A stretch of 64,000 nucleotides of DNA. It comes from Basidiobolus meristosporus CBS 931.73 (taxonomy: Eukaryota; Basidiobolomycota; Basidiobolomycetes; Basidiobolales; Basidiobolaceae). Position numbers and translations under genes: made by a program. This document shows, piece by piece, positions 43,461 through 53,890 of this stretch. How positions within the stretch are numbered: the first letter of the stretch is position 1; every line of letters starts with the position of its first letter. The stretch covers positions 62,001-126,000 of the forward strand of contig MCFE01000049.1 of NCBI GenBank assembly GCA_002104905.1, in the 5' to 3' direction. The notes below the pieces were generated by a model. It was not told where the DNA came from and ran no database searches. It saw nothing but the letters and a program-made list of their open reading frames with translations.

Positions 43461-44565
43461 TGTTGCAATTTAAGAAGTGATTTGGATATAAGGAACTTAT
43501 CAAGAAATACGATAATAGTTGAACTGTTGGTAATTCATAAAGAGGTTGAGTATTTATACCCTTGTAGAAGTAATACAGCTGCAACACTAAGTAGGGAGGG
43601 TTTCTCAATATTCAGGAGCATTCTGTAACAGTTTCAGGGTTAGTACATAATAGACTTGTTCCGTTGGATAGTGCCACATTGAGCCATGAGTGCCAAATGA
43701 TGCCATAGTGTGCCAGAGAGGCCATGTGAGCCTCTACCTGGCCACAGAGTGTGAAACATAGCTCCGCATCTTCATGCAAAGCAGCCCCTGTGTTTCACCC
43801 ATTGTGCTGGAGAAAATCCATTTTTTGACCTTTTTTTTTGGATCAATGTTGTGCAGGATGTGTTAGAGCACAAGCAGATTGAAGAGATGCATCTGGTACT
43901 CAATACCCATGGCACTCTGAATCTAGCTCCTGTAGCTTGCATCATGTCACAAAAATGAATGGCACTATCTTGGTCCACTGGTACTATCTGGCACTATAAG
44001 TGCTTTGTATAGATCTTACTTTAGGGCTAATATTTAAATATAGTGCCAGATAGTACCAGTGGACCAAGATAGTGCCATTCATTTTTGTGACATGATACAA
44101 GCTACAGGAGCTAGATTCAGAGTGCCATGGGTATTGAGTACCAGATGCATATCTTCAGTTCTCCTGTGCTCTTACACATCCTGAGCTACATTGATCCACA
44201 AAAAAAGGTCAAAAAATGGATTTTCTCCTGCGCAATGGGTGAAACACAGGGGCTGCTTTGCATGAAGATGCGGAGCTATGTTTCACACTCTGTGGCCAGG
44301 TAGAGGCTCACTTTACCTCTCTGGCACACTATGGCATCATTTGGCACTCATGGCTCAATGTGGCACTATCCAATGAAACAAGTCTAATGTTTGGTAATAG
44401 TGCTAATTTGATCCTGACTATAGGGGAATAAGCATAAGATCATATATCTGGAGAAAGTGGCAAAGTTAAGGCAGTAAATGAGTCCTACAGTGACTAAGAC
44501 TAGCCTGGAATTGTTAAGTAAATTTTTAGCTGCTGAATGATACCAAATAGTCCGATATTTCAACA
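43461..44565 (-). repeat. Reversed Copia-2-type solo LTR inside Copia-2 integrase, with TSD
   Basis: TGTTGCAATTTAAG...ATATTTCAACA, the reverse complement of the 46380-46748 LTR. It is flanked by a perfect 5-base duplication TATAC (43456-43460 and 44566-44570). The LTR proper is about 371 bases; the rest is the foldback element 43652-44385. Confidence 0.9.
43652..44385. mobile_element. 734-base foldback element (Harbinger-related MITE)
   Basis: Left arm 43652-43998 and right arm 44039-44385, each 347 bases and nearly perfect inverted copies, around a 40-base loop (43999-44038). The outer tip AGACTTGTTCCGTTGGATAG matches the left end of the Harbinger elements. TSD AAT is at 43649-43651 and 44386-44388. 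It carries many AGTGCC/GGCACT motifs and no coding capacity, so it is a non-autonomous relative probably moved by the Harbinger transposase. Confidence 0.88.
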
Positions 44566-45441
44566 TATACATCAAGAACAGATGCACAACAACAGCACTA
44601 CGTGATTCTGCACCTTTGAAGCATAAACAGGCAAAAATACCAGATCTCCAGCACCTCAAGATCTTTGGCGGTGATGTTATTTATCACATCCCTGACAAAA
44701 AATGCTCAAAGTTGGAACCAATGAGTAGGAAAGGGATCTTTCTTGGGTATTGTGATCATACTAAAGGGTATAAATGTATGATGGTAAAATTTAGAAGCTG
44801 ATCAAGAGCAGGGATGTTGTATTTGAGGAGAACTCAGATCAGAAAGCCACAGAAATCATTGGCCAGCTGCCTGATAGTGTAATCATTACTAATGAAGAAG
44901 ATAAGTACCAAATCTAGCCAGATATGGGGATACTTCTACCAGTTCCAGATCAGAACAGATAATCCCAGTTAGGAGATCTACCAGAATAAGAAATGCCCCT
45001 GGATCCTGGTGGCAGACATCCAATGATCATGAAGAAGCTTATCTTGCCTCATGTGCCAAACCTCAGAATCTGGAACAGTCAATGCAAAGTCCCAATGCTA
45101 CTATGTGGCAACAAGCCATGCAGGAGGGGTACCAATCACTGATCAAGGCAAAAACGTAGGAACTGGTAGATTTACCAAATGGGAGAAAGTCAATAGGATG
45201 TAGATGGGTCTATGAGGTCAAGATAACCTCAAATGGTGCTCTTGATAAGTACAATACTAAATTGGTGGCTAAAGGCTATTCCCAGATCCAGGGACTAGAC
45301 ATTCAGGAAACATTTGCTCTGGTTGCCAAGTTTAACTCCATTAGGACAGTTCTAGCCCTGGCAGCTATACACAGCTTAAATCTACACCAAATGGATGTCA
45401 AAAAAGCCTTTCTGAGTGGGGATTTTTAAGAAACTATACAT

Positions 45442-46149
45442 ATGGAGCAACCAGAAAGTTTTACCAATCCAAAAGACCCCCATATGGTGTGCAAAGTTAG
45501 AAAATGGTTGTACAGGCTTAAGCAGGCACCTAGAGCATGGTACAACAAAATTGACATATATCTAGAGGAAATTGGGTTCACTTGCAGCATTTCAGATCAC
45601 AGTATATATGTGAAACAGCTTAAAAAGGGTGTGATCATCCTAGTTCTTTATGTGGACAACCTAATTATAGCTATAAGTGGCCAAGAGGCACCTAAACAGA
45701 CAAAATCAGATCTCTTCAGCAAGTTTGAGATGAAAGATCTTGGAAAATTGAGCTCTTTTCGTGGAATTGAGGTCAAATTTGACATACCTATGCGGAAAAT
45801 TGTGCTGAAACAGTCTAAGTATATCAGGGACACTGTTAGATGCTTCAAAAAGGAAAATTGCAAACCTGCAGCTACCCCTAGTTTTAATTTAGATCAACCA
45901 ACATGTATTTACAAGGATAATAAAAGTTGTATTTCATTGGCTAGAAAGCCTACTAACCAAGCCAGAACCAAGCACATTGATATACAGCATCAATTTGTGA
46001 GGGAAGCTGTAGAAAATAACTTAGTAAAGTTGGTGTACTGCCAAACTAACAAAATGGTGGCAGATATATTGACAACACCACTAGCTAGCCAACAGTTTGA
46101 GAATCTCAGGGAGGAGTTTGGATTAAGAAATTATTTAGTTGAGGGGGAG
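45442..46149 (+). pseudogene. Copia-2 reverse transcriptase / RNase H, internally deleted
   Basis: RVT_2-type reverse transcriptase with RKWLYRLKQAPRAWYNKID and LYVDNLIIA at the catalytic site, where active Copia enzymes have YVDD. An in-frame deletion near 45880 removes about 180 residues and joins the end of reverse transcriptase directly to the end of RNase H (CIYKDNKSCISLARKPTNQA). Upstream reverse transcriptase sequence (about 45090-45430) is present but ends in a stop before 45442. Confidence 0.85.
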
Positions 46150-46379
46150 TGTTCAAATATTGGACTATTTGGTATCATTCTGCAGCTAAAAATCTACTTA
46201 ACAATTCTGGACTAGTCTTGGTCACTGCGGGACTAATTTAGAGCTTTAACTTTGACACTTTCCTCAGATCTACAATCTTATGACTATTCCCCTATAGTCA
46301 GGATCAAATTAGCACTAATGCTAGCTATTATGCACTAACCCTGAAACTGCCACAGAATGCTCCTGAATATTGAGAAGCC

Positions 46380-46748
46380 TGTTGAAATATTGGACTATTT
46401 GGTATCATTCAGCAGCTAAAAATTTACTTAACAATTCTAGGCTAGTCTTAGTCATTGTAGGACTCATTTACTGCCTTAACTTTGCCACTTTCTCCAGATA
46501 TATGATCTTATGATTATTCCCCTATAGTCAGGATCAAATTAGCACTATTACCAAACATTATGTACTAACCCTGAAACTGTTACAGAATGCTCCTGAATAT
46601 TGAGAAACCCTCCCTACTTAGTGTTGCAGCTGTATTACTTCTACAAAGGTATAAATACTGAGCTTCTTTATGAATAAACAACAGTTCAACTATTATCACT
46701 TTTTCTTGATAAGTTCCTTATATCCAAATCACTTCTTAAATTGCAACA
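46380..46748 (+). repeat. Full-length Copia-2 family LTR (369 bases)
   Basis: TGTTGAAATATTGG...AAATTGCAACA. It abuts the truncated 3' LTR of Copia-2 (46150-46379) on the left and a third LTR fragment on the right, so three LTR pieces lie in series here. Confidence 0.85.
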
Positions 46749-46892
46749 AAGCCCTCCATACTTAGTGTTACAGCTGTATTACTTCTACAAATATATAAAT
46801 ACTGAGATTCTTTACTAATAAACAACAGTTCAACTATTATCACTATCTCTTTATAGGTTCCTTATATCCAAATCACTTCTTAAATTGCAACA
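46749..46892 (+). repeat. Copia-2 family LTR fragment (right end)
   Basis: The last 144 bases of the LTR (CTTAGTGTTACAGCTGTATT...AAATTGCAACA). Family X resumes straight after it with GTGGGGTCTGCATTAG, matching 24135-24150. Confidence 0.75.
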
Positions 46893-47892
46893 GTGGGGTC
46901 TGCATTAGTACCTTCAGTGGGCACAGTTTCACCATGGCCTTTTTTGTATGTGGCCTTGCTTGTTGCAGTCAATGTTAAAGCAAACTGTTGTCTAACTGCA
47001 CTTCTGCTGCTGTCAGCAGTGTGGTTACGTCTGGAACAAGACAACTTTGCTTGATTTTTGGCAGCATATATGTGGAAGTGGGACAGCTTAGAGGGGAAAT
47101 AGTGCTATATATACATGTGCATGTGGTGCAACAGCTTTATTTACAATGCTAACTATGGTGGGTCATCATTGACTCTTAGATTCATGTAGGTTCAACATCT
47201 CACACACAAGACTGTCTTTATCGTACATGAGTATTGATAAAAAGTGATTTAATAGCCTTATATTGTTGAGTTTCAAACTATTTGCCCCATGTTGACAACT
47301 ACTTTGATTCAACAACATAAAAAAAGAGAAAAAAGACCATGTGGTTAAAGTAGCAAGCATGTCAGTCATGAAGCACTCAGACAGCATAGAAAATATTACA
47401 AGGATTGCATACAGTGTCTGCTACATAAGTCCTACTTGACTATTATTCAGTCACTATTGTACCAACAACATCTTGCAAGCCACTTGATAGTTCTTGGTTG
47501 GCATCTTGATGTACCTGTCACCTTGAGTGAACTGAGTCAGGTGAGTTTGTGATGCCTTAGGCTCACCTCAGCCTTCTGAATATGGCATGCAGAGTGATAG
47601 CTCTGACAAAGAAGGTTCACTGAAGTATTGTGAGCCTATCTCCTCTGATAGCAGTACCTAGCATAAGACTGGTCAAATCCCATTAGTCATCACCCATTGA
47701 AACAAATGTCAAGAATACTCTGGAGCTATGTTCCAAAGCTTTCTTTCCTCAAGGTGGATCTGCATCTTGATTCTCCAAAGCCTGTAGTTCTTTCCATCAA
47801 ACCTCTCCTTTACAGGGAAGTTTTATTGTGTTGTTCTGTTTGCTGGTAGAAGTCATCTTTAGAATAGATTAAGGCAATCAAGGCTGATAACA

Positions 47893-48261
47893 TGTTGCAA
47901 TTTAAGAAGTGATTTGGATATAAGGAACTTATGAAGAAATAGTGACAATAGTTGAACTGTTGTTTATTAGTAAGGAATCTTAGTATTTATACCTTTGTAG
48001 AAGTAATACAGCTGTAACACTAAGTAAAAAGGGTTTCTCAATATTCAGGAGCATTCTGTAGCAGTTTCAGGGTTAGTACATAATAGTTAGCATTAGTGCT
48101 AATTTGATCTTGACTATAGGGGTATAATCATAAGATCTTAGATCTGAAGAAAGTGGCAAAGTTAGAGCTGTAAATTAGTCTGGCAGTGACCAAGACTAGT
48201 CCAGAATTGTTAAGTAAATTTTTAGCCGCAGAATGATACCAAATAGTCCAATATTTCAACA
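47893..48261 (-). repeat. Copia-3 LTR (369 bases)
   Basis: The reverse complement of the 46380-46748 LTR, same length. The reversed purine tract CTCCCCCAACTA lies on its right. Confidence 0.88.
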
Positions 48262-49452
48262 CTCCCCCAACTAAATAATCTCTTAATCCTGACTCCTCCC
48301 TAAGATTCTCAAACTGTAGCCTAGCTAGTGGTGTTGTCAATATATCTGCCACCATTTTGTTAGTTGGGCAGTACACCAACTTCACTAAGTTATCTTCTGC
48401 AGCTTCCCTCACAAAGTGATGCTGTATATCAATGTGCTTAGCTCTGGCATGATTAGTAGGACTTCTAGCTAATGAAATACAATTTTGATTATCCCTGTAA
48501 ATACATGTTGGTTCATCTGAATCAAAACCTAAGTCTTTGAATAATTTTTGTAGCCATATAGCCTCCTTAGCTGCTTGACATGCAGCCATATATTCTGCTT
48601 CAGTTGTAGATAGAGCCACAGTTGGTTGTTTCTTGCAATTCCAAATAATAGCTGCACCAGCATAAAGAAATACAAAGCCTGTGGTAGAGCACCTATTGTT
48701 CAGATCCCTACCCAAATCTGAATCACAATAACCATCAAATATATGCCTATTAGCTGCTCCAGAGTATTCCAGTACTATATTTATGGTACCTTGTAGACAT
48801 CTCAAAATTTGCTCAACAGCTGCAATTTGATCTGATCCATAACTCTGCATAAATTGACTAACTATTCCAACTGCCACTGCAATATCTGGATGTGTAGACA
48901 CCATCCAGTACACTAGGCTACCAACCATTGATTGATAGGGAAAGTTTTGGTACATATTTGAGCCGTTTTCATCTATGACTGGCTAAGATTTGCTAAATTC
49001 AGGTTGTTGTCCATAGAGGTAACTGCAGGTTTGCAATTTTCCATTCTGAAGCATTCAACAGTGTCCCTGATGTACCTAGACTGTTTCAGCACAATTTTCT
49101 GCGCAGGTATGTCAAATTTGACCTCAGTTCCAAGAAAAGAGCTCAATTTTCCAAGATCTTTCATCTCAAACTTGCTGAAGAGATCTGATTTTGTCTGTTT
49201 AGGTGCCTCTTGGTCACTTATAGCTATAATTAGGTTGTCCACATAAAGAACTAGGATGATCACACCCTTTTTAAGCTGTTTCACATATATACTGTGATCT
49301 GCAATGCTACAAGTGAACCCAATTTCCTCTAGATATGTGTCAATCTTGTTATACCATGCTCTAGGTGCCTGCTTAAGCCCGTACAACAACTTTCTAACTT
49401 TACACACCATATGGGGGTCTTTTGGATTGGTAAAACCTTCTGGTTGCTCCAT
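48262..49452 (-). pseudogene. Copia-3 reverse transcriptase and RNase H
   Basis: Two frames: 49452-48973 (RKLLYGLKQAPRAWYNKID, LYVDNLIIA) and 48955-48262 (DIAVAVGIVSQFMQSYG, VALSTTEAEYMAACQAAKEA, KHIDIQHHFV). The RNase H part is complete and shows the segment missing from Copia-2. The catalytic YVDD is again YVDN. The pol frame reads on into the LTR to 48128. Upstream reverse transcriptase (49811-49460) has a frameshift and stops. Confidence 0.87.
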
Positions 49453-50092
49453 ATGTATAGTTTCTTAAAAATCCCCACTCAGAAGGGCTTTTTTGACATC
49501 CATTTGGTGTAGATTTAAACTGTGTACAGCTGCCAAGGCTACAACTGTCCTAATGGAGTTAAACTTGGCAACCAGAGCAAATGTTTCCTAAAAGTCTAGT
49601 CCCTGGATCTGGGAATAGTCTTTAGCCACCAATCTAGCCTTGTACTATCAGCAGCACCACTTGAGGTTATCTTGATCTTGTAGACCCATCTATGTCCTAT
49701 GGGCTTTCTCTGATTGGGTAAATCTACCAGTTCCCACATTTTTGCCTTGATCAGTGATTGGTACTCCTCCTGCATGGCTTGTTGCCACATAGTAACATCT
49801 GGACCTTGCATTGCCTATTCCAGACTCTGAGGTTTGGCACATAAGGCAAGATAAGCTTCTTCATGATCATTGGATGTCTGCCACCAGGATCCAGGGGCAT
49901 TTCCTATTCTGGTAAACCTCCTAACTGGGATAATCTGTTCTGATCTGGAACTGGTACAAGTATCTTCCATATCTGGCTGGATTTAGTACTTATCTTCTTC
50001 ATCAGTTTTGATTGTATCATCAGGCAGCTGGCCAATGATTTCTGTGGCTTTCTGATCTGAGTTCTTCTCAAATACAACATCCCTGCTCTTGA

Positions 50093-51064
50093 TTAGCATC
50101 TGAATTTTGCCATCATACACTCTATACTGTTTAGTATCTTTACAATACACAAGAAATATCCCTTTCCTACTCTCTGGTTTGAACTTTGAGCGTTTTTTGT
50201 CAGGGATGTGATAGAAAACATCACTGCCAAAGATCTTGAGGTGCTGGAGATCCGGTTTTTTTTGCCTGTATATGCTTCAAAGGGTGCAGAATCACGTAGT
50301 GCTATTGTTGTGCATCTGTTCTTAATATATACTGCGGTAGCAAAAGATTCCACCCAAAACTTGTAGTTCATTCCCTTATCATGTAGCATAGATCTTCCCA
50401 TCTCTACTATTGTTCTATTTGCACATTCTGCTACTCCATTGTGCTGTGGAGTATGAAGTACAGAGGGCTGTTGAAGTATACCAGCAGACAAGCAGTATTT
50501 TGCAACCAGCTTTGAACAGTATTCCCCTCCATTGTCACTTTGTAGTACCTTCAATTTACACCCAGTTTGTGTTTCTGCCATGTTCTTGAAGTGCTTAAAT
50601 GTCTCTAAAGCTTCATCCTTTGTTATGAGGAAGTACACCCATGTATATCTTGTTTTGTCATCAATAAACATTGTAAAGTATTTCTTGGCTCCAAAGGACA
50701 GAATTCTCATGGGGCCACATATGTCTGAGTGTACAACAGCCAAAATTTTGGAGGTATTGATGCCTTCTGAGCTCATGAAACATTACCTGGCTTGTTTGCC
50801 ATATGAACATCCATTACAAACATTCAATTTAATTTGAATTGAGTATTTTAGGCCCAATACAAGCTGCTTTTTCACCAATTGGCTCATTTTCTGTCCCCCA
50901 ATGTGTCCTAGCCATCTATGCCATGTCTCCCGGTGGGTTTCATCAGTTTTGGCAATGTTGACATACTCAGTTACAATGATCTTGCATTGTAACTTGTATA
51001 TATTGTGATCTCTGATTCCCAAAGCTAATTTTTGTCCATTCTCACTCAATATTGAGCAGCTCAT
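50093..51064 (-). pseudogene. Copia-3 integrase
   Basis: The zinc motif is in the 51064-50783 frame (WHRWLGHIGGQKMSQLVKKQ ... CNGCSYGKQAR) and the catalytic core in 50776-50093 (HSDICGP, QSDNGGEY, GVAECANRT). One stop lies between them at about 50780. The core keeps all three acidic residues. Confidence 0.86.
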
Positions 51065-51149
51065 CTTGGTAAAAACAAATTTCAGTCCCTGAACAATTGC
51101 TTAACTGACCAAGAGTAGGTACTTAGGTATTCCATGTACATAGAGTATG

Positions 51150-51590
51150 TCAGTAGGTCTTGCTGTTGTTGCCCCGGAGCTATCACTCATATTTAGTTGT
51201 ATAGACCCACTTGCAGTAGTTTCCAGAGCAGAGTTATTTCCCAGATAAACCTTACAGGATTAGCTTTTAAGTTGCTGAACCACTCCTTTATACCACAAAT
51301 ATGCTGTGAGGCTCCAGAGTCAGTGTACCATTCATTACTTTGGTTACTTGCACTCTCTTGTACGGTTACAAATAACTGTTCATCAGTAGTTATATGCTTT
51401 GCTTGCTCTAGTTTCTGTTTTTTGTCTGATTGTTTCTTCTTGCAATCTCTTGCCCAGTGTCCTGACTTTTTACAATAGTTGCAGCAACCAGGTTTTCTTT
51501 GGTTTTGCTGTTTTCCCTTCTTTTCTGAGTGCCTTTCTAAACTGAATAAAGTATTATCTTTGACTTTCTCTGCTTGATCCTGAACTTTAA
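51150..51590 (-). pseudogene. Copia-3 gag end and protease
   Basis: Minus-strand reading gives the CCHC knuckle CNYCKKSGHWARDC, a basic stretch, and the protease DSGASQHICG. The N-terminal part of gag is missing; the LTR fragment begins at 51589. Confidence 0.78.
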
Positions 51591-52469
51591 ATTAGTCCCA
51601 CAGTGACTAAGACTAGTAAAGAATTGTTAATTAAATATTTAGCCGCAGAATGATACCAAATAGTCCAATATTTCAACGGATGCAACTTACCATGTAGAAA
51701 GTACAAGTGGACAACTGTCACACTGCTGGCAGCATATGATCCTGAGACTCTCCTGGTTCCAACATGTGTCAGCAATTGCATGGCATTCACATCCAGTAAT
51801 GTTATTATGTTGTGGCTTGAGAAGTGGTGTGTTTCTACAAATATCAGTAATGTGGGGGGCACAAGGCTCACTGATAGATTATAAGCCTAAATCCCCTTAG
51901 AGCAGAGCCTAGCATAATCCTGGTCAAATCCTACTCTGCAATGGGTCAACACCTGTGGAGCAAAATACTATGGATACTTTATGGAGCCAAGTGAGCCCAG
52001 TAACCTATCCACTGGTTAATGATGTGATGTTGTGGCTTGAGAAGTGATGTATTACCACAAATAGCAGTAATGGGGACTTTGAGGATTTACTATCACCTCT
52101 TGACAAAATCATACCAGGATGCAACTTACCATCCGCATAGTACAAGTGGACAACCATAATGCAGCTGGCTATATATGACCCAGAGACTGCTCTTATACTA
52201 GCATGTGCTAACAGTTATATAATATTTCATATCAGAGAATCCTACCATTGGAAGGTGTCCAACTTGACAGTAATCCATCACTATTGGAGGAAAACTATTA
52301 CACAATCTGATTATATTCCAGTATTACCCTGTCTGAAGAAGTTTACAAAGTCCAACAAGTATTGTGAAGCTATAAAGTACCACACTTAGTGTCAATCAAG
52401 TGCAAACATTTCCAATATATTTGACAGCAAACATTATAAACAGCTAAAAAGTAAAGACTACTTTGAAGT

Positions 52470-52860
52470 ATGTATGACCATGCCTTTGCCTTGACACTTC
52501 ATGAATTCTCATTAAACAAGTACTCTGCCAGCAAATCCTGCTGGCCACTGATTTGCAGCAACCTTAACCCGCTTGATAATGTATGGTATCAAAGCAAAAA
52601 TCTGATGGTAGTCTCACTGGTATCTGTTCCTAGATCACAGCTCAATCTAGACAGCTTTGCGTAGCCATTGCTGGATGATTTTGTATGCTTTTCAGTGGGA
52701 TACTACTACATAGCCCTCATATCAATGCACATATTATTTTCTGCATTGGAGATATCCCGGCCATCAGTAAGAGAGCCAGCGTTTCTGGGCAAAATGGACA
52801 GTTTTGCTGCCAAATGTGTGAGATCCAGGGGGCTTACTTCTTAACTCACACATATCATTG
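52470..52860 (+). pseudogene. KDZ/Plavaka-like transposase core
   Basis: The segment GDIPAIS followed by a CxMC zinc motif and a preceding CWPL...LDSF block is the recognisable signature of the family. A stop at about 52663 and frame changes break it. It gives the only firm identification of this otherwise anonymous 3.6 kb. Confidence 0.65.
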
Positions 52861-53156
52861 TTAAACAAACACCAACACTAAGAGCATTATCTTCCCACAG
52901 AAAGAATTTACAGAAGTCAGCATGCAAATGCTGCAATGTTGGTAAACTTTAATCTATTGGCCAGAATATGGAACTATTTGGGAACCAGAAAGAGTTAAGA
53001 TAGTGGGCATCTGTTGGAGCAAGGCTTTTCACTGTGGGCAATGCATTTGCTTTTCAGCAATATTCTTATACTAATGACCAAGAAAAACATGAGGTATATC
53101 ATGCTGAATGAGCCTTTTGGGGTACCAGAGTTATTGAAAAAAATTGGCAAGATATT

Positions 53157-53890
53157 AGACTTGTTCTGTTGGATAGTGCCACATTGAGCCATGAGTGCCA
53201 AATGATGCCATAGTGTGCCAGAGAGGCCAAGTGAGCCTATACTTGGCCACAGAGTGTGAGAAATAGATATGCATCCTCATGCAAAGCAGCCCCTGTGCTT
53301 CATCTATGATGCAGGAGAAAATCCATTTTTTGACATTTTTTTGTAGATCAGTATTGTGCAGGATGTGTAAGAGCACTAAAGGATTGAAGATATACTTCTG
53401 GTACTTAAGACCCATGGCACTCTGAATCTAGCTCCTGCAGCTTGTAACATGTCACTAAAATGCATGCCACTATCTAGGTCCACTGGTACTATCAGGCACT
53501 ATATTTAATTATTAGCCCTAAAGTAAGATCAATACAAAGCACTTATAGTGCCGTATAGTACCAGTGGACCAAGATAGTGCCATGCATTTTTGTGACATGT
53601 TACAAGCCACAGAAGCTAGATTCAGAGTGCCATGGGTAATGAGTACCAGATGCATATCTTCAATCCTTTTGTGCACTTGCAAATCCTGTACAACATATTC
53701 CTAAAAAAAAAGGTCAAAAAGTGGATTTTTTCCATCACAATGAGTGAAACACAGGGGCTGCTTTGCATGAAGATGCAGAGCTATGCTGCACACTCTGTGG
53801 CCAAGTGTAGGCTCACTTGGCCCCCCTGGCACACAATGGCATCATCTGGCACTCATGGCTCAATGTGGCACTATCCAATGGAACAAGTCT
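53157..53890. mobile_element. 734-base foldback element, second copy
   Basis: Arms 53157-53503 and 53544-53890 with a 40-base loop (53504-53543), giving the same three lengths as 43652-44385. The loop reads in the opposite direction, so the element is inserted in the other orientation. TSD ATT is at 53154-53156 and 53891-53893. It interrupts the KDZ/Plavaka-like remnant. Confidence 0.88.

Larger units (their letters stand above)
42378..44801 (+). pseudogene. Copia-2 protease and integrase, split by a nested LTR
   Basis: The protease motif WYIDSGASQHICG is at about 42460-42495. The integrase zinc motif and core follow: HSDICSP, then QSDNGGEY and GIAECANRT give the D, D, E positions. At 43460 a reversed solo LTR breaks the gene inside AVY; removing it together with one TATAC copy rejoins the reading to IKNRCTTTALRDSAP at 44566. 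Stops at 42720 and 42940 also break the frame. Confidence 0.85.
41227..46379 (+). mobile_element. Copia-2, broken Ty1/Copia retrotransposon
   Basis: It runs from a slightly truncated 5' LTR (41227-41581) through gag, integrase and reverse transcriptase to a truncated 3' LTR (46150-46379). It interrupts family X copy 2. A reversed solo LTR (43461-44565), itself carrying a foldback element, sits inside the integrase gene. Much of RNase H is deleted. Confidence 0.9.
33029..47700 (-). repeat. Family X, copy 2 (host of a large nest)
   Basis: It starts with the 416-base terminal unit 33029-33444 (TGTTATGATC...CTCAACA), continues with coding remnants at 33604-33914 and 39656-41226, and resumes at 46893-47700. 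Two large insertions split it: the Gypsy relic 33915-39655 and the Copia-2 nest 41227-46892. It serves as the empty-site reference for three insertions in copy 1. Confidence 0.55.
47720..51676 (-). mobile_element. Copia-3, minus-strand Ty1/Copia copy with gag remnant beyond its LTR
   Basis: From the right: an LTR fragment (51589-51676), a truncated gag with its zinc knuckle (about 51560-51430), protease, integrase, reverse transcriptase and RNase H down to 48262, then a full LTR (47893-48261). Left of that LTR lie a primer-site remnant and the start of a second gag (47890-47720), so the LTR was shared by two tandem copies. All genes contain stops. Confidence 0.88.

Noticed and set aside
43561-44400. 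Repeated short units around the foldback element as a CRISPR-like array
   Set aside because: The repeats are arms of one inverted repeat with scattered AGTGCC motifs, not regularly spaced direct repeats, and the genome is eukaryotic.
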